Source: Alisma plantago-aquatica
Lineage: Eukaryota; Streptophyta; Magnoliopsida; Alismatales; Alismataceae
Assembly (NCBI GenBank): GCA_963693085.1
Contig: OY856410.1
Span: 563,741,906-563,805,905 of the forward strand
Direction: 5' to 3'
DNA length: 64,000 nt
Shown piece by piece: positions 36,397-47,412 of this stretch. The stretch's first letter is position 1. Each line of letters starts with the position of its first letter. Both the position numbers and the translations under genes were made by a program. Under the pieces are notes generated by a model. The model saw only the letters and a list, made by a program, of their open reading frames with translations, made no database searches and was not told the DNA's origin.

Positions 36397-36584
36397 TGTG
36401 AAGAAATGTATACGATTATGTTGTGTTGTTTAATTGATATGTACACCCGTGTCCTATATATAGGAAAGAAGGCTTTTACAAGGAAGCACAAAGGAAGTAG
36501 ACTAACCCTAATGGGCCATGGGCAACAAGCCCATGTAGACAACAGACTAATAACCTATTAACTAAATAGGCTATATTTCTAACA
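36397..36584 (-). repeat. 5' LTR of LARD-2
   Basis: TGTTAGAAATAT ... CTTCACA on the minus strand, with TGGTATCAAAGCA immediately downstream at 36396-36384. Confidence 0.8.
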
Positions 36585-36896
36585 CACACACAGAGATATA
36601 TATATATATATATATATGTATACAAATTACAATGAGAACTACATCATATCATCATTGATCATTCAATATTTCAAATGAGTGCTTGACAAAATAGATAAGC
36701 AAACCAATATGTACATGCAAATTGCAAAGGATCATGCATGAGTCAACTCATAATCTCAAATTCTCAATGTCTCATACACAATAAAGACTACCAAGTCGAG
36801 CATCCGTCTATCATAAAGTCAATTGTTTGGAAACAAAATGATCACACATGGAAAAAAATTAGAAACTAGTGAACTACAAAAGACTGAAAGACATCA
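36585..36896. repeat. Microsatellite and 3' flank of the hAT gene
   Basis: CA and TA dinucleotide runs (36583-36617), then about 280 bases without a gene that are probably the 3' part of the hAT element. No terminal inverted repeat was located. Confidence 0.5.
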
Positions 36897-39429
36897 TCAA
36901 TAATCTCTCATCCATTCTTCATCACCATCTTCATCCTGGTTGCCATCCCCATCATTATCATCTATTAGGATAGGATCAACCTCTGCCATATCTTGATTGT
37001 CTTCTTGATTTCCTATCAACTACTCAACAGCATCATAATGTGCTAGTAATACACATACTCTAATTATCAACATGCATGACAATACTATGGATTTTTACCT
37101 TCTTGCCTCTTTCTTTTATTACGCCTAGCCTCCTCAAGTTGCTCAAACAATTCTTCAACCTCACTATTATCAAGCAAAGGTGGATCTTCATCATCCATAA
37201 CCCAATCCTCAGTGACATTAATTGCATCAACGTCGATAGGATCAAAGTTTTGTTGCTTCAAATTTTCAAAAGGCGTCTACAAATTATGTATTGTTAGTTT
37301 AGTTTGCTCCTAGAAGTTCTACACATAATTATTTGAAATTTTGAAAGCTAGATTGAGAAAACATACCGACTTTGAAGTCTTAGGTTGCATCTAATGTACA
37401 CTAAATCATTCAACCTTTTGTGCTTCAATCTATTCCGCCTTTTGGAGTGAAGATGCTCGAATGCACTGCAATTTTTTTCACATCCAGATGAGCTACAAGT
37501 TTGGCTCAAGACACGTACTGCAATCTTTCTCAGATTGGGAGCCTCATCCCCAAACATTTTCCACCACTCGCCTACATATTACACAATAGATGTTCATATA
37601 TGAATAAAATATAAACCTGACAACAAAATAAATATTTAAGTAGATTGGGATGGCAATATCTTGCAATGGCTCATTGATGGAGCAAAGAGCCGATTTTCTC
37701 CAAAAGTTTCCTTCCTTTTTTTAATTTCTCCAATCCCTTTGTAATTTTGTAGGAGAGACAAATTACCATCTTTTCAATAACATCATACAATCCAGTAGTA
37801 ATTTCAAGGTGCGAGAAAAAATTGGTTGTATCATAATGGAATTTATGGTTAAACAAATACCCAGCAGCATGCAAATTCCTATGCAATTGTTTGTCTCATC
37901 TTTCATCAATGATTTTCCAATAGGGAGCATAGCCTTTCTTCTTATTTGCAAAAAGTTTTCTTGTTGCCTCTTTGGCTCTATCCATAACCTCATAAAAATA
38001 TCCCATGGAAGGTCTTTCATTTGAATCTACTACCCTTAACACCCTAACCAAGGGCTCACATACTCTGGTGATAGTAGAACAATTCTTCCAGAACTCTTCA
38101 TTCAAGATAAGTTTTTGCACTACCTTTCCTTTATCCATGGAATATTTAGAATCTTGAAATTCCTTGTTGAGGAAAACATTTTGCAAATCATGCTTATGTG
38201 TAAGCAAACTTTGCACATCAAAGAAATTTGTTACAAACCTTGTAGGACATGGGTGCACTAGCTTTGTCCATCCCTCCCTTCTGAGTAGATGCAATACATA
38301 TATATATGATTGTAGACAAATATAGTTATCTTGGAGGCTTGAGAAACCACATCTTTAATTAGTGGCATAGAACTAATGTCTTTTAAGAGTAGATTCAAAC
38401 AATGTGCTACACAAGGAGACCAATACAATTGACGATATTCATTTTCAAGATGTTTTCTTGCTAAGACATAATTAGATGCGTTGTCAGTAACAATATGAAC
38501 AACATTGTTAGGACCAACCCATTGTATCATGTCCTTGAACAGTAAAAACAAGTTATTAGAAGTCTTCACCATCCCACTAGCATCCACAGATTTCACAAAG
38601 ATTGTCCCTTTAGGACAATATACTAAGAAATTGATCCATGACCTGCTACTTGTGTCTTTCCATCCATCAGCCATAATTGTACAACCTGTCTTACTCCAGT
38701 ATTCACGAAAAGACTCCACAAACAATTGCATTTCCTTCTTTTCCCTCTTCAAACAAGTCATTCTCAACTCGTGAGAAGAGGGCCCCACAAAACCAGGTTG
38801 CATTCCTGCTATCCCATCAATCATAGGCTGGAAATGAGGAGAGTTACTTGTATTGAAGGGAATTCTTGTATCATACAACCACTTGGCGATTAGTTGTTTT
38901 ACATGATCCTTTGCATCTTGGGACATCAATACACTCCTCAGTCTTGGTTGAGCACCAGTTGTAGTCCTAGGAGCAAAGAAGTGAGAAATTGTTCCCTTCT
39001 TTGGTTGTACTTTTGTGGTTTCAACATCCACCACCGTGTTTCTTCTAGTGGAAGAATTATTGGCAGTTCACAACAACCAACATTCCCACTAGTCTGACTA
39101 CGCAATGCAGGCCCATATTCATGTTAAGACTCATAGTCTTGTGCCATTTTCTATCTCCTCTCCCCTATTTCCTTAAGAAGCCCAATCATTTGCTCCTTAA
39201 CATCATCAGGGACTTTTCTACATGACTCCATATCACCAAATTTTCCTGCCAAATGGTGCTTCGTTCGATTTATCCCCCCGCCTTTACTGGTCTTCCCACG
39301 ATAGCGACACTTCCAAATCTTCTTCCCACTACTAGGATCAATTAACTCATCAACATGTCCCCAAGCAGGATCACTCTTTCCCCAAACATTTTTATGTGTT
39401 GGCACATTGGAGTCTTGTGGTGTTGACAT
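36897..39429 (-). pseudogene. hAT transposase gene, decayed
   Basis: The product would be a plant hAT transposase, which excises and reinserts its element. From MSTPQDSNV at 39429 comes a BED-type zinc finger (WGHVDEL ... KCRYRGKTSKGGGINRTKHH ... C) in which the second finger cysteine is Arg. After two stops and a frameshift (about 39150-39035) the DUF659-like catalytic region follows (TIMADGWKDTSSRSWINFLV, HIVTDNASNYVLARKHLE, CVAHCLNLLLKDI). A frame change near 38290 leads to WTKLVHPCPTRFVT. A TGA at 37898-37896 replaces a Trp. Then comes LHRNLHAAGYLFNHKFHY, and the hATC dimerisation domain VLSQTCSSSGCEKNCSAFEH at 37557-37348. A last exon joined at CAAGAAG|GTAAAA and TTGATAG|GAAATC gives an acidic tail ending DEEWMRDY, stop 36899-36897. 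Several lesions make it inactive. Confidence 0.85.
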
Positions 39430-39605
39430 ATCTAACAATAACACAAAATAGAAGGAAAAAATCAAACAAGTTGATTACTTCATTGCAATAGAATTACACA
39501 AACATCAATCATCCACGGATGTATGGAATAACAAAATATAATAGCTAGTACAAACAACATAATAATATATTTAGTATTGAAGGAAACGAACATAACCATT
39601 ATAAT

Positions 39606-40714
39606 GCTAATATCTAGGAAGCACGGATACTCCAAAATAGGTGTCGTACCCGTATCCGATACACTTCTGATACCGATACTCCATGGATACACCAAAATAC
39701 GTATCAGATACCTCTCCATCCGTATCCCCTTTTTTCTGCTTTTTTCTGCCTGGATACAGCCTGGATACGTTTTGGATACAGCCCGGCCCATTTAAGCCAT
39801 TTTTTTTTCATATTTGAGGCCTTTTTTTAATGGATTGACCTACGTTTTTACTGATTTTCTTTGCAAATCATTAAAACGGCTCCTTTGGCTTGTGTGATAC
39901 ATTTTGAAGCTTGGCTCTACTTCAGTCCACATCATATTTCTATTGTTGTGCGGCTTGTGCCTCATCTTCTCCAATGGGCGATTGGTGGTTAATGTACAGC
40001 CTTTGTGCCTCATCTTCTCCAAAGAGATTCAATTTTCTATCGGTGGTTACAGCCTCTAGCCTCTGAACTTCTACCTTAACTCTTTTCGACTTCTATTTTG
40101 GCATTGTTTTTGTTCATCCCCTTTAAAAGTATGCCTCTCTAGCTTTCTCTAATTTTGTTGTTTAGTAGTTTTGATTTTCTCACCGTGTCTTGCTGTTAAT
40201 ATACCTGCTTGTCTATAATTGTCTCTGCTGTTTCATATTTCAGTTCATTATTTTTAATTTTGATATTTGGATATACTTCATGTATACATAAATATTCAAT
40301 TACTTCTTATAGACGAGAGACGATGGTTTGGTGTCACAGATGACATGACTCACTTTACAACACAAAATTATATGATACATGAAATGTGAATGGTTTAGAA
40401 TATGATTTTATGACGTCTTTTAATAACTTGCATCTGACATTAATATGAACAAAAGACCCCTTTTATATCATTGTTTGATATTGCGGAATTGGTTTCCACT
40501 TTTTTTAGATATATTGTGATTTATGAATGAAATTGACTGTCTTCATCTAAATTAAAAATAAATATACTATTTTTTTTAATTTAAATAAATATTGACAAAT
40601 TACCATATCCATGTCGTATCTGTATCTTATATTTTTAAGAATTATCGTATCCCCGTACCCGTATCCATACCCATATCCGAAACGTATCCATATCTGTGCT
40701 TCCTAGGCTAATAT
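39606..40714. mobile_element. hAT-like MITE with perfect 8-base TSD
   Basis: The element proper is 39614-40706 (1093 bases). Its inverted ends begin CTAGGAAGCAC. The octamer GCTAATAT flanks both sides (39606-39613 and 40707-40714), as expected for hAT insertion. Subterminal regions repeat GTATCCGATAC/GTATCCATAC words. The core is AT-rich and non-coding. Confidence 0.88.
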
Positions 40715-41928
40715 CAATAGAAATATAGGATTCAATTTAGCAACAATAGGATCAGTAATCCTTATTACTAGCTTGTAGCAACAGAGTAGGAAATTTGAAG
40801 AAGAAAACCAACCAACAACGAGATTTAATCAATTTAAAATAAAATTGCAGCAAGCATATGAAAATGTATAGGTTACATGCAGATTATTAGTATCTGAATT
40901 GGAGTAATGCAGACGTCCAATCTAACAACAATAGAAGTAACAAATAACTTTGATGGCAGTTACACCTCCAACTCCATGTTTAAGTCTTTGACAGCAACTT
41001 TTAAAACCCAACGTTCAAAATCTTGATGATAAACAACAGCTGGAAGTAGGAGGAATTGCAAGGTATAAGAAAGGGGAAGCGATTAGGAAAAGATAGACGG
41101 AAAGAGGAGAAACAGGGGGGAGATAGAAAGAAATCGCAGCACCTGTATGTATGGCTGTATCTTGCCACTTTGAAGACAAGATTCCAACTCCAAGTCAAGG
41201 TGTTGGTCCCGGCTGCTGAGTGTTGGCTGCAGCAATAGCTCCGGCCACACTTCAAAGTGGCTGAAGGCTGAAGCAACAGAGCGGCCGCTTCCAAAGTGAA
41301 GGGGCAGGACCGAGGAGTTAAGGTCACAGAGAGGGGAGATACGACCAAGCAGCTGGCGGAGGACGCCGGAAGATGCACGATAAAGGAGTTGCGGAGGCGG
41401 CCCTTGCAAGTTTGGACGTCTGCGGCTGCGAGTGTAGAAGCCAAAAACGTTGATGCAATCGGGGAAACGGGAGAAGCAGAAAGCCCTAGCGCAGCGTGAT
41501 CGGGGAATAGGGGAGTATCACGGGCTAGAGCAGTAGCCGTGGGGGTTTTGCGTGAAAAAATTGTGGATCCAGCAAGGGTTAAGCGAATTTGCAAATACCT
41601 AACCAGTTCAGCGAACCCATGATCGAGTCACGGGTCAGCGTTTTCATTGCTTCGGTCGCCGGTTTAACTATTTTTAGGTCCCAAAAACGGGTTTTGAAGC
41701 CACCCACCGCCCAGCCTTCCAGGTAGCGGTTCAACCGATTGAACCGGTCGAGTAGGTTAGGGTTTCAGAACTCTAATTACACCTTCCTCATCAAGTCAAC
41801 CTCTTTGAAGCCCCATGAAGTCCTATACTCACATGTGTGATACAGTTCGCTCTCAGGCACTAGATCCACCTCTCTCGTGTGTGGGGATTCATTCCTTTCA
41901 AGCGCAACGTCAAGCGTTCTTAAGCGTG
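40715..41928 (-). other. Probable 5' part of the hAT element
   Basis: On the minus strand 41594-41000 is GC-richer than its surroundings and open (197 codons) but matches no domain. I read it as the promoter or untranslated first exon of the hAT transposase, because plant hAT genes often have such a leader separated by an intron from the BED exon. That is inference. The right terminal repeat was not found. A stretch at 41740-41790 has GAACCGGTCGAG/CAACCGATTGAACC dyads. Confidence 0.35.
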
Positions 41929-41933
41929 AGGTC

Positions 41934-43532
41934 TGTTGGATCCTAGATGGGTGATTAGATGCTCTAGAGGGGGGGTGAATAGAGCTGAAAGCACTTAAAC
42001 AAAACTCATTAAACCTTCAAATTATATGACAAGATTAGGTTGCTAAATAGGTAATTTGAGTGCAACTAAATCATGCATAGCAAGGATAAGAGAGATTGAA
42101 CATGCACCAATAGACAAGCTATTTAGAGTGGTTCCACACTTCAAACTAGAAGTGTGTCAGTCCACTTGCCTAGAGAGGTCAACCTCTAGGACTTCCAACA
42201 ATTGCACTCTTATATTCACTTATAAGACTTACAATACATGACCAAACAAAGGACTTACCTATCCAATACAAAGAGTCTTCAACCTTACCAAGGACTTACC
42301 CACTTTGCAAGAGTCTTCGGCCTTCTCCAAGGACTTACCCACTCTTGCACAAGTCTTCGGCCTTGTAGGAATTACCCACTCTTCTTGGATCTTCCGCCTT
42401 TGACTTCACCTTCACTCGGAGAAACTTCAAACCAAGGTCTTACCTACTTGAGCTTGAGTCTTTTGCCTTCTCCAAGGGCTTACCCACTCTAGCTCCAAGT
42501 CTTCTTCCTTGATCTTCACCAAGGGACTCATTCCCTTGTTCTTCTTCACCTCTCTTGGACAAGAGAGAGAACCTTCATCTTCATGGTTGAAAGAAGAGAT
42601 AGGAGGTGGTGGAAGTGAGAGCCTCACAAGATATACATATAGGACTAGCTCTCTTACAGATTTCCTACTCACTCTAATGGATGTAGCAAGTGATTAAGCT
42701 TAGAGAGAGAGAGGAGGCTGTAGGAAGCATTCAACTATATAATAGGAGCCTCACAAAGAGTTTGCAATGAATGCTCTGCCTTGGAATGAAGCCCAAGGGG
42801 TCCTATTTATAGTTGGGGATGCCTCTTAACCTTTGGGAACACTTATGAACGAAAACTAGCCGTTTTGTGGCTTGCAACGGATCTATTTTCACTTGTTGCA
42901 ACTCCACAACGGCTAGAAACACTTTTCTGCACTTTTCCGTACAGTGCATTCGGTCGAGTTTCAATGGGTGTAACTCGACCGATGCAATCTTCAGAAAATC
43001 AGCCCAGGTGGATCGGTCGAGTTTCAGGGTGGGAAACTGGACCGATTCAATCTTCAGAAAATCAGCCCAGGTGGATCGATCGAGTTTCAGGGTGGGAAAT
43101 TGGACCGATTCAATCTTCAGAAAATCAGCCCAGGTGAATCGGTCGAGTTTCAGGGTGGGGAACTGGACCGATCAAGTGCCTGTAATTGATTTTCAAAGTT
43201 GCATTAAAAGTGCTCTAATATTCGATCTAAGTGTTCCTGATATTTTTCTAAGCTTAATTACAAGTCATACAATCATTACAAGTGATTTACAACATGATTC
43301 TAATGGATATACATCATATTACAAAAACGTGCACTTGTATGACTTTGACTTGTCTTTTTCTCCAATTTGATATGCGCAAGTTAGGGCAATTGAAGTGTGT
43401 CTATACCTAATCTGAAATTACTCAAGTAGAGACATTAGACACCAATATGTGGAATGGTTAGTCATCATCAAAACATGGGTTTAGTCAATTTAGACGTGAG
43501 TCAACTTTGACCTAATTGACCTTGAGTCAACA
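41934..43532 (-). repeat. 3' LTR of the TR-GAG element
   Basis: Partner of 47413-49010 with about 20 differences. It has the same three-copy tandem of about 60 bases at 42990-43170. Confidence 0.88.
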
Positions 43533-45456
43533 TTCTCCCCCTTTTTGAAGATGACAAACCATGCCATAAATGTATTGAAAGCATTTAAGTAAATTCATAC
43601 CTTTGGAGAAACCTAGGGGCTTCAATAGAATGGAGTTCATATGCTCCCCCTCAATTGATGCGCATGGAGTTTTCATACTCCCCCTCAATTGATGTTATTT
43701 CTCCTGCATGGTTAGCTTTCATAACATTTATAGAATACTATGTCTTCTACTCATATATGTTCTACACATATATGTCTTCTCCCCTTTACCTTCTCCCCTT
43801 TACATGAACATACTTCTCTTCTTCATGTAAGACATGCCTTCTTCCTCTTTTTAAAAGAAGACATACCTTTCTCCCCCTTTGTCATTTCAAAAATAGGGGT
43901 TATGAAGAAATAAGAAACATCACTTGTTAAAGAGAAAAGGAGATAACACAAATATATATAAGGAGAGTAGAAGAGCACAGATAGGGTCTTGTCCAAGCAT
44001 AGAAAGAAAAGCAAGTTAAAACATATACTTGAACAACCCAAAAATGCAAGATAAAGTGCTGCAGAAAAACAATAAATTGCAATTTTGACCCTCAAGATGA
44101 TGGAATTTGATCAAAAACCATCGGAGCTCATGGCGAAGCAATGAGTCTTTCTTAGAAGGTTGTTTCTGCATGAAAAACACTAGTTTTGCACCAAAAAACT
44201 GAAACTGGAGCAAAAGCTGCATAAAATCCAAAAATACTTCAATTTCTACATATAATGTAGATCTATGTACCCTGCATCACAATGTTATGCAAGCAACTCA
44301 AGATAGCAGATATGCAATTCAAGGAAAAATCTTGAGCATGTATGAGACTAGATACAAGCATAGCATATAGATGAGCAAAGATACCAATTATTGACAGGGT
44401 TAGAACTAAATGTATGTGAACTACTAGTAGATGATATCACAAGTTAGGACTACTAGTAGGATCTAGATCATAGCAAGAGATACCAAAAGATACACAAGAT
44501 AAAGCAAGCTATGAGTAGATGTAGAGATATATCCAAACAAGGAGATAAGCAATTTTAGAAGCATGAAAGGATATAACTCACTAGATATGCATCCTTACCA
44601 TAAGATGATTTCCCCTATGAACCTCAAGGTTGTATCAAAACAAGATATACACCTATAAAGATGTAGCAAGTTAGAGCACAACGGAAGCAATTTTTAGACA
44701 CAACCAAGAGATCCAAAGAGATCATCATCAAAACCTGCAAAACAACTCAAAGCAAGTAATTGCAAGATATAGGTATACCAATTTAGAGCAATTAGAGAGA
44801 TAGAGTTGTAAGCAAGATAGGCAATTTAGAACATGGCAATATGCATATATAAAGGTACCAAATGAGAGTGCCAAAGAATAAGGCTATTGGTTGAGAAAAT
44901 CTAGTTTAGAGAGAAATTCTCATCCAATAGGCCAATTGTGTATTCTGTGCACAGTGTTATCGGTCGAGTTCTGTGCATGGACAACTCGACCGATGACAGC
45001 TGTTGAAAACACTCTTGGTGCCTATCTGTCGAGTTTCAATAGGGCAAACTCGACCGACAGATCAGCTGTCAAGAAGCACATATATATCATAAAAACATAT
45101 TTAAAGGCATGCTTAAAATACAAACCATATCCAAACATGTCTAAGTAAGTTAGTAATGCACTATAAAAGCATTAGAAATAGTTTTTGAGCAAGAGTGTGA
45201 AGAGAAACACAAAATGCCACTTTTGACTCAAAAACCATATGTATAGTGCACACTAACTTGACAAAAACAAGTTAGGATAGGTTATAAGCAAGAGAAACAT
45301 TACCTTTGTGCTTACCATTCCTTTTCCATTTGTTGTCACCCTCTACACATCTCACCTTTCTTCTTTGATGTGGATTGAGAAGTCAATTTGCAAATCAATA
45401 GCTCAAGTCAATCCATTTGCAAGTACCTACAAGAAGAAAGATGAAATGGTCCCCAA
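43533..45456 (-). other. TR-GAG spacer lacking pol
   Basis: Non-coding sequence where pol should be. It holds two inverted repeats of the type CGGTCGAGTT ... AACTCGACCG (about 44959-44995 and 45025-45060). The AGGGGGAGAA polypurine tract lies at its 3' end (43533-43545), with a second A-rich/G-rich patch near 43660-43690. Confidence 0.6.
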
Positions 45457-47361
45457 TCATGTTTTTGGGTCCGGAGGGGTTAGCTTAGCAACCCAAATCC
45501 TATTGCTCTTGGGTGCTTTCCTAAAAGGACAACAATTAGAATAATGACCAAATTCATTGCAGTAGTTGCATGTGCCCATAGTCTTGGAACTAGAGGATTC
45601 TCCATGAAAAATTGGAGGTCCTTTATCTTTGTTGTTCCCTTGACTACTATCATACCCTAAACTATGTCTACCAATTTGTTTAGTAGTATGGTGTAGGATG
45701 TCATTAAGACTCTTTATACCAACTAAGAATCTTTGCAAAGATGATCTTAAACTATCATTATCATGCTTAAGAGAAGCAATAGTCGAAGACAATTGATTAA
45801 TATTATCTCTAGCATGCAAAAGATCATTTTCTAAGCAAAGAGATTTAGTTGAATAAGAATCTCTATCAATATGAAGAGCAGCAACATCATTCTCTCTATT
45901 TGTAGAACTAGAACAATATTCATGCCCATTGATTTTAGCAAGCAAGGAGGCATTTTCTATTACTAATTCATGCAAAACAAAATCTTTGTCCTTGTTTTCA
46001 GATTTAAGAACATCAATGTCATGCATGAGAGAATCAACAATTAAAGTATGCTCTTCATTAGAACTAGGCATGAGAGGTTGAGCTTCTAGAAATTTAATCT
46101 TATCAAGTAAACTAGCATTTTCAAGTTTAAGAGAGTCTATTTGGCTAAGACAATCATTTTTATCAATAAGCAAGCAAGAATTAGCATATTCAAGATCATC
46201 TAGTTCTATATGCAAATTATCAACAATTTTAGCAAGCTTTTTCTTTTTCTTTTTAGAAGACTTATAAGAGGCACAAATATCATGAATAATAGCAATTAAA
46301 GATTCTTTATCTAAAGAGTCTAGATTTACCTCACTTGAGTCTTCACTTGTTGACGCTATAAGGATAAAATGGCATTCTCCTTCATCACTAGAGCTTGAGC
46401 TTGATCCTTCACATGAATCTTCACTTGAGCTTGAGTTGGAGGAGCCACTTGAGCTTGATTGCCATTTCTTCTTGTGAAGATGGGTCTTTTTGCCTTGTGG
46501 GCAATCTTCCTTGTAGTGACCCTTCTTCCCACATGTGAAGCACCGTGTGGAGGAGGACTTGCCTTTGTAGAATCTACCTTTGGAGTACATGGCATCTTCT
46601 TCAACTTGAGAGGATGGAGAAGCTTGACCAACAATAGTCTTGATTTGAGCTTTGATTTCATCCTTCTTCATTCTCTTGAGTTCTTTCTCCTCTTGTCTTT
46701 CTAATTCCTCCCTCTTGTCAAGTGTGGCTTCATGTGCTTGTAGATTTCCAATGAGCTCTTCAATAGGAATATCCCTAAGAGACCTTGCTTCTTCAATAGG
46801 AATATCCCTAAGAGACCTTGCTTCTTCAATAGAAGTCACCTTGGATTCCCACCTCTTGGGGAGAGTTCTAAGGATCTTTGAGTTGATCTCTCCACTAGAC
46901 ATAGGATGTCCTAGAACAGCAAGACCATTCAAAATGGTGTTGAGCCTTGAGTACATGTTGGCTATGCTCTCCTCCTTTCCCATCTTGAAGTTCTCAAGCA
47001 ACCCTTTGAGCATGTAGACTTTGCTTTCCTTCACTTGATCTGTCCCTTCATAAGTGATGCAAAGCTTTCTCCATACCTCATAGGCCGTCTCACAAGAGGA
47101 AATCCGGTTGAACTCGGTGGGGGTCATGGAGGCATATAGGATGTGCATGGCTCTAGCATTCAAGGTTGCTTTCATCAAGCTGGCTTCATCCCATTCTTCA
47201 ATATTTGTCTTTGGTAGAATGTATGGGCTGTTCACCATTTGCCACATCTCGAGACTTGATCCTTGGATGTAGAATTGAAGTCTTCTTCTCCAATAGAGGA
47301 AATTGCTCCCATCAAAGATTGGAAGGTTGGTCGAGAATCTCCCTCCTAGGTAGTCACCCAT
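45457..47361 (-). CDS. Gag of the TR-GAG element
   Basis: An intact 634-residue capsid-type protein. Residues about 1-170 form the copia Gag (UBN2-like) domain: FDGSNFLYWRRRLQFYIQG, YEVWRKLCITYEGTDQVKES, ILRTLPKRWESKV. Residues 179-200 are an in-frame tandem duplication of EEARSLRDIPI. A Lys/Glu-rich helix follows (about 214-235), then CCHC knuckle 1 (CFTCGKKGHYKEDC, 274-287), a Ser-rich acidic stretch (about 301-330), and a long Leu/Asp/Ser region with coiled-coil character (about 350-570). CCHC knuckle 2 (CNYCNEFGHYSNC, 598-610) comes shortly before the stop. The start ATG lies about 40 bases after the primer site. Two knuckles and a coiled coil are features of Sirevirus Gags. It may supply particles for itself while borrowing polymerase. 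Confidence 0.9.
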   Translation of the reverse strand: MGDYLGGRFSTNLPIFDGSNFLYWRRRLQFYIQGSSLEMWQMVNSPYILPKTNIEEWDEASLMKATLNARAMHILYASMTPTEFNRISSCETAYEVWRKLCITYEGTDQVKESKVYMLKGLLENFKMGKEESIANMYSRLNTILNGLAVLGHPMSSGEINSKILRTLPKRWESKVTSIEEARSLRDIPIEEARSLRDIPIEELIGNLQAHEATLDKREELERQEEKELKRMKKDEIKAQIKTIVGQASPSSQVEEDAMYSKGRFYKGKSSSTRCFTCGKKGHYKEDCPQGKKTHLHKKKWQSSSSGSSNSSSSEDSCEGSSSSSSDEGECHFILIASTSEDSSEVNLDSLDKESLIAIIHDICASYKSSKKKKKKLAKIVDNLHIELDDLEYANSCLLIDKNDCLSQIDSLKLENASLLDKIKFLEAQPLMPSSNEEHTLIVDSLMHDIDVLKSENKDKDFVLHELVIENASLLAKINGHEYCSSSTNRENDVAALHIDRDSYSTKSLCLENDLLHARDNINQLSSTIASLKHDNDSLRSSLQRFLVGIKSLNDILHHTTKQIGRHSLGYDSSQGNNKDKGPPIFHGESSSSKTMGTCNYCNEFGHYSNCCPFRKAPKSNRIWVAKLTPPDPKT

Positions 47362-47412
47362 CTTCTCCTACTTGTTGAAGTATGCTTGGAGAAGACCCGC
47401 TCTGATACCACT

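Larger units (their letters stand above)
27075..36584 (-). mobile_element. LARD-2, non-autonomous LTR element, host of nested insertions
   Basis: LTRs at 27075-27261 and 36397-36584 (187 and 188 bases) agree at about 90% by eye. On the minus strand the 5' LTR is followed directly by TGGTATCAAAGCA, a primer site with one change, and the 3' LTR is preceded by a TTGAGGGGGGG tract. Removing the inner MITE (27688-28397) and copia-2 (29011-34263) leaves about 3.5 kb with no gag or pol. Interior sequence next to both LTRs matches LARD-1 (for example GTGCATCTGGAATGAAGAAC at about 19005 and 27497; CTAAGCCATGG near the leader), so both belong to one family. No matching target duplication is visible; the flanks are microsatellites. 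Confidence 0.8.

Noticed and set aside
41001..41594. 197-codon minus frame as a host gene
   Set aside because: Ser/Leu/Ala-rich with no domain, overlapped by other open frames on both strands, and placed where a hAT leader is expected.
42865..43370. Repetitive 90- and 167-codon frames in the TR-GAG 3' LTR (and 48345-48848 in the 5' LTR)
   Set aside because: They translate the 60-base LTR tandem in several frames; LTR position and lack of domain argue against a gene.
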